Assembly: GCA_047602475.1 (NCBI GenBank)
Contig: JASGHE010000001.1
Location: forward strand, 394,944-458,943
Direction: 5' to 3'
From: JAEUIE01 sp047602475
Lineage (GTDB): Bacteria > Planctomycetota > Planctomycetia > Gemmatales > HRBIN36
DNA: 64,000 nt
The notes under the pieces were generated by a model. That model ran no database searches. It was not told the origin of the DNA and saw only the letters and a program-made list of their open reading frames with translations. This document shows positions 63,381 through 64,000 of this stretch, piece after piece. The translations under genes and the position numbers were made by a program. The number at the start of each line of letters is the position of its first letter. Within the stretch, counting starts at the first letter, position 1.

Positions 63381-64000
63381 ATGAGGCATTCGATGTTCCC
63401 TTCACGTACCAGTGCAATGAAATTCGCTGTGGACGAGAATAGTGCCAGCGAAGTATTAACCGAATCAACCCATCAGCTCTTCTATTGTCCAACCGACGTA
63501 AAGATTCTCATCATTGATGATGAATCAGCTATTTGTCAAGTGATTGAGAGAGCGTTATCACAGCCACATTTTGCCATCGATAGCGTCAGCCAACACGATA
63601 AGATCGATGATGCACTCAAAAAAGGCTCTTATAGCCTGATCATCATGGATTATGTGCTCCCAGGCATTGATCCGAATGCCCTGTTTGAAAAGGTTAAGCA
63701 AAGCCAGCCCGATGCCGCCGTGATCGTGATGACAGGTTACCCTTCGGTGGACAGGCGCGCTAAACAGTTTGCGTGCTCGGGCTTATGACTATGTCACCAA
63801 ACCATTCGACATCAACAAGTTAAGAGATACGGTACATCGTTGTCTGGAATCCAAGGGCATTCTCCGCATGTCGGAAGATGCTCTTCGCGAAAATCTGGGG
63901 AAGGTACTACGGGATAGACGCAAAGGAATGGAATTAACCCTTGCTCAACTCTCCGATCGAACCAAGGTTTCTCTCGGCTACCTGTCGCAGATCGAACTGG
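63381..64000 (+). CDS. Response regulator receiver fused to an XRE-type helix-turn-helix (frame break; runs off the window)
   Basis: An N-terminal extension of about 40 residues precedes a receiver domain: 'KILIIDDESAICQVIERALS' (acidic pocket), 'LIIMDYVLPG' (phospho-Asp), 'VIVMTGYPSVD' and the lysine in 'AYDYVTKPFDINKLRD'. One surplus G near 63753 stops the first frame at 63788; the rest is in the next frame. A Cro/C1-type HTH follows ('GKVLRDRRKGMELTLAQLSD', 'VSLGYLSQIEL') and is cut by the window end. Receiver-XRE fusions are less common than receiver fusions to NarL or OmpR domains. No histidine kinase lies in the window. It may control the adjacent envelope cluster. Confidence 0.8.

Noticed and set aside
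1..64000. CRISPR array, tRNA, rRNA, prophage or transposase genes
   Set aside because: No regular direct repeats with spacers, cloverleaf-like sequence, rRNA signature or transposase/integrase domain was recognised by eye.

Overview
This 64 kb window is chromosomal DNA from a planctomycete, most likely Gemmataceae-like. The evidence is the gene content. It includes a PVC-type dehydrogenase-domain/cytochrome c protein followed by a Tat-exported Gfo/Idh oxidoreductase, a DUF1559 pseudopilin, a PEP-CTERM protein and two 'LEDR'-motif extracellular proteins. It also includes a DUF4159/prenyltransferase-fold protein, zinc-ribbon membrane proteins, small Gemmata-type paralogous secreted proteins and many PQQ-, WD40- and CotH-type secreted proteins. 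No rRNA, tRNA, CRISPR array, prophage or insertion sequence with a transposase was seen. Genes lie on both strands in short operons, and strong intrinsic hairpins separate many of them.

Layout. 0-10 kb: end of a DUF2130 gene, a zinc-ribbon/trypsin-like protease, the dehydrogenase-cytochrome/oxidoreductase pair, then a phosphatase/flippase/glycosyltransferase-2 operon. 10-19 kb: a ThiS-ThiG fusion, a PQQ-repeat protein, a short MgtE, an FHA protein, small secreted proteins, CotH and an HpcH/HpaI aldolase. 19-28 kb: an S9 peptidase carrying a foreign-looking coiled-coil insert, a membrane MutS-like ATPase, three tandem paralogous membrane-anchored proteins, and MqnE (futalosine menaquinone pathway). 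28-37 kb: DUF1559, an alpha/alpha-toroid protein, a foldback repeat, DUF2760, an AhpD-like protein, ribosomal protein S20, a nucleoside MFS permease and AceE. 37-50 kb: a six-repeat cadherin-like protein, VanZ, a metallophosphoesterase/tetraheme cytochrome fusion, a DUF1573-like protein, PEP-CTERM, a TIGR03960-type radical SAM protein, two tandem small paralogs and a DUF433/DUF5615 toxin-antitoxin pair. 50-56 kb: the DUF4159 protein and an M36 (fungalysin) metallopeptidase.

56.8-64 kb is the most unusual part. Three large envelope proteins run in the same direction: a two-GAF/membrane/HlyD protein, an HlyD-WD40 fusion, and a PqqD-like/M50 site-2 protease/HlyD fusion. A response-regulator-XRE fusion with its own promoter follows. 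Together they look like a sensory, proteolytic, adaptor-based envelope or peptide-handling system of unknown substrate.

Dispersed short repeats are abundant. They include a foldback element, paired palindromes, C-rich palindromes and CTCAG or CTAG-type runs, and some lie in frame inside genes. At least twelve single-base frame breaks affect eight otherwise well-formed genes. Several lie in homopolymers, and all are repaired by one base to give a family-like protein. They are best read as sequence errors or very recent lesions, not real gene boundaries.
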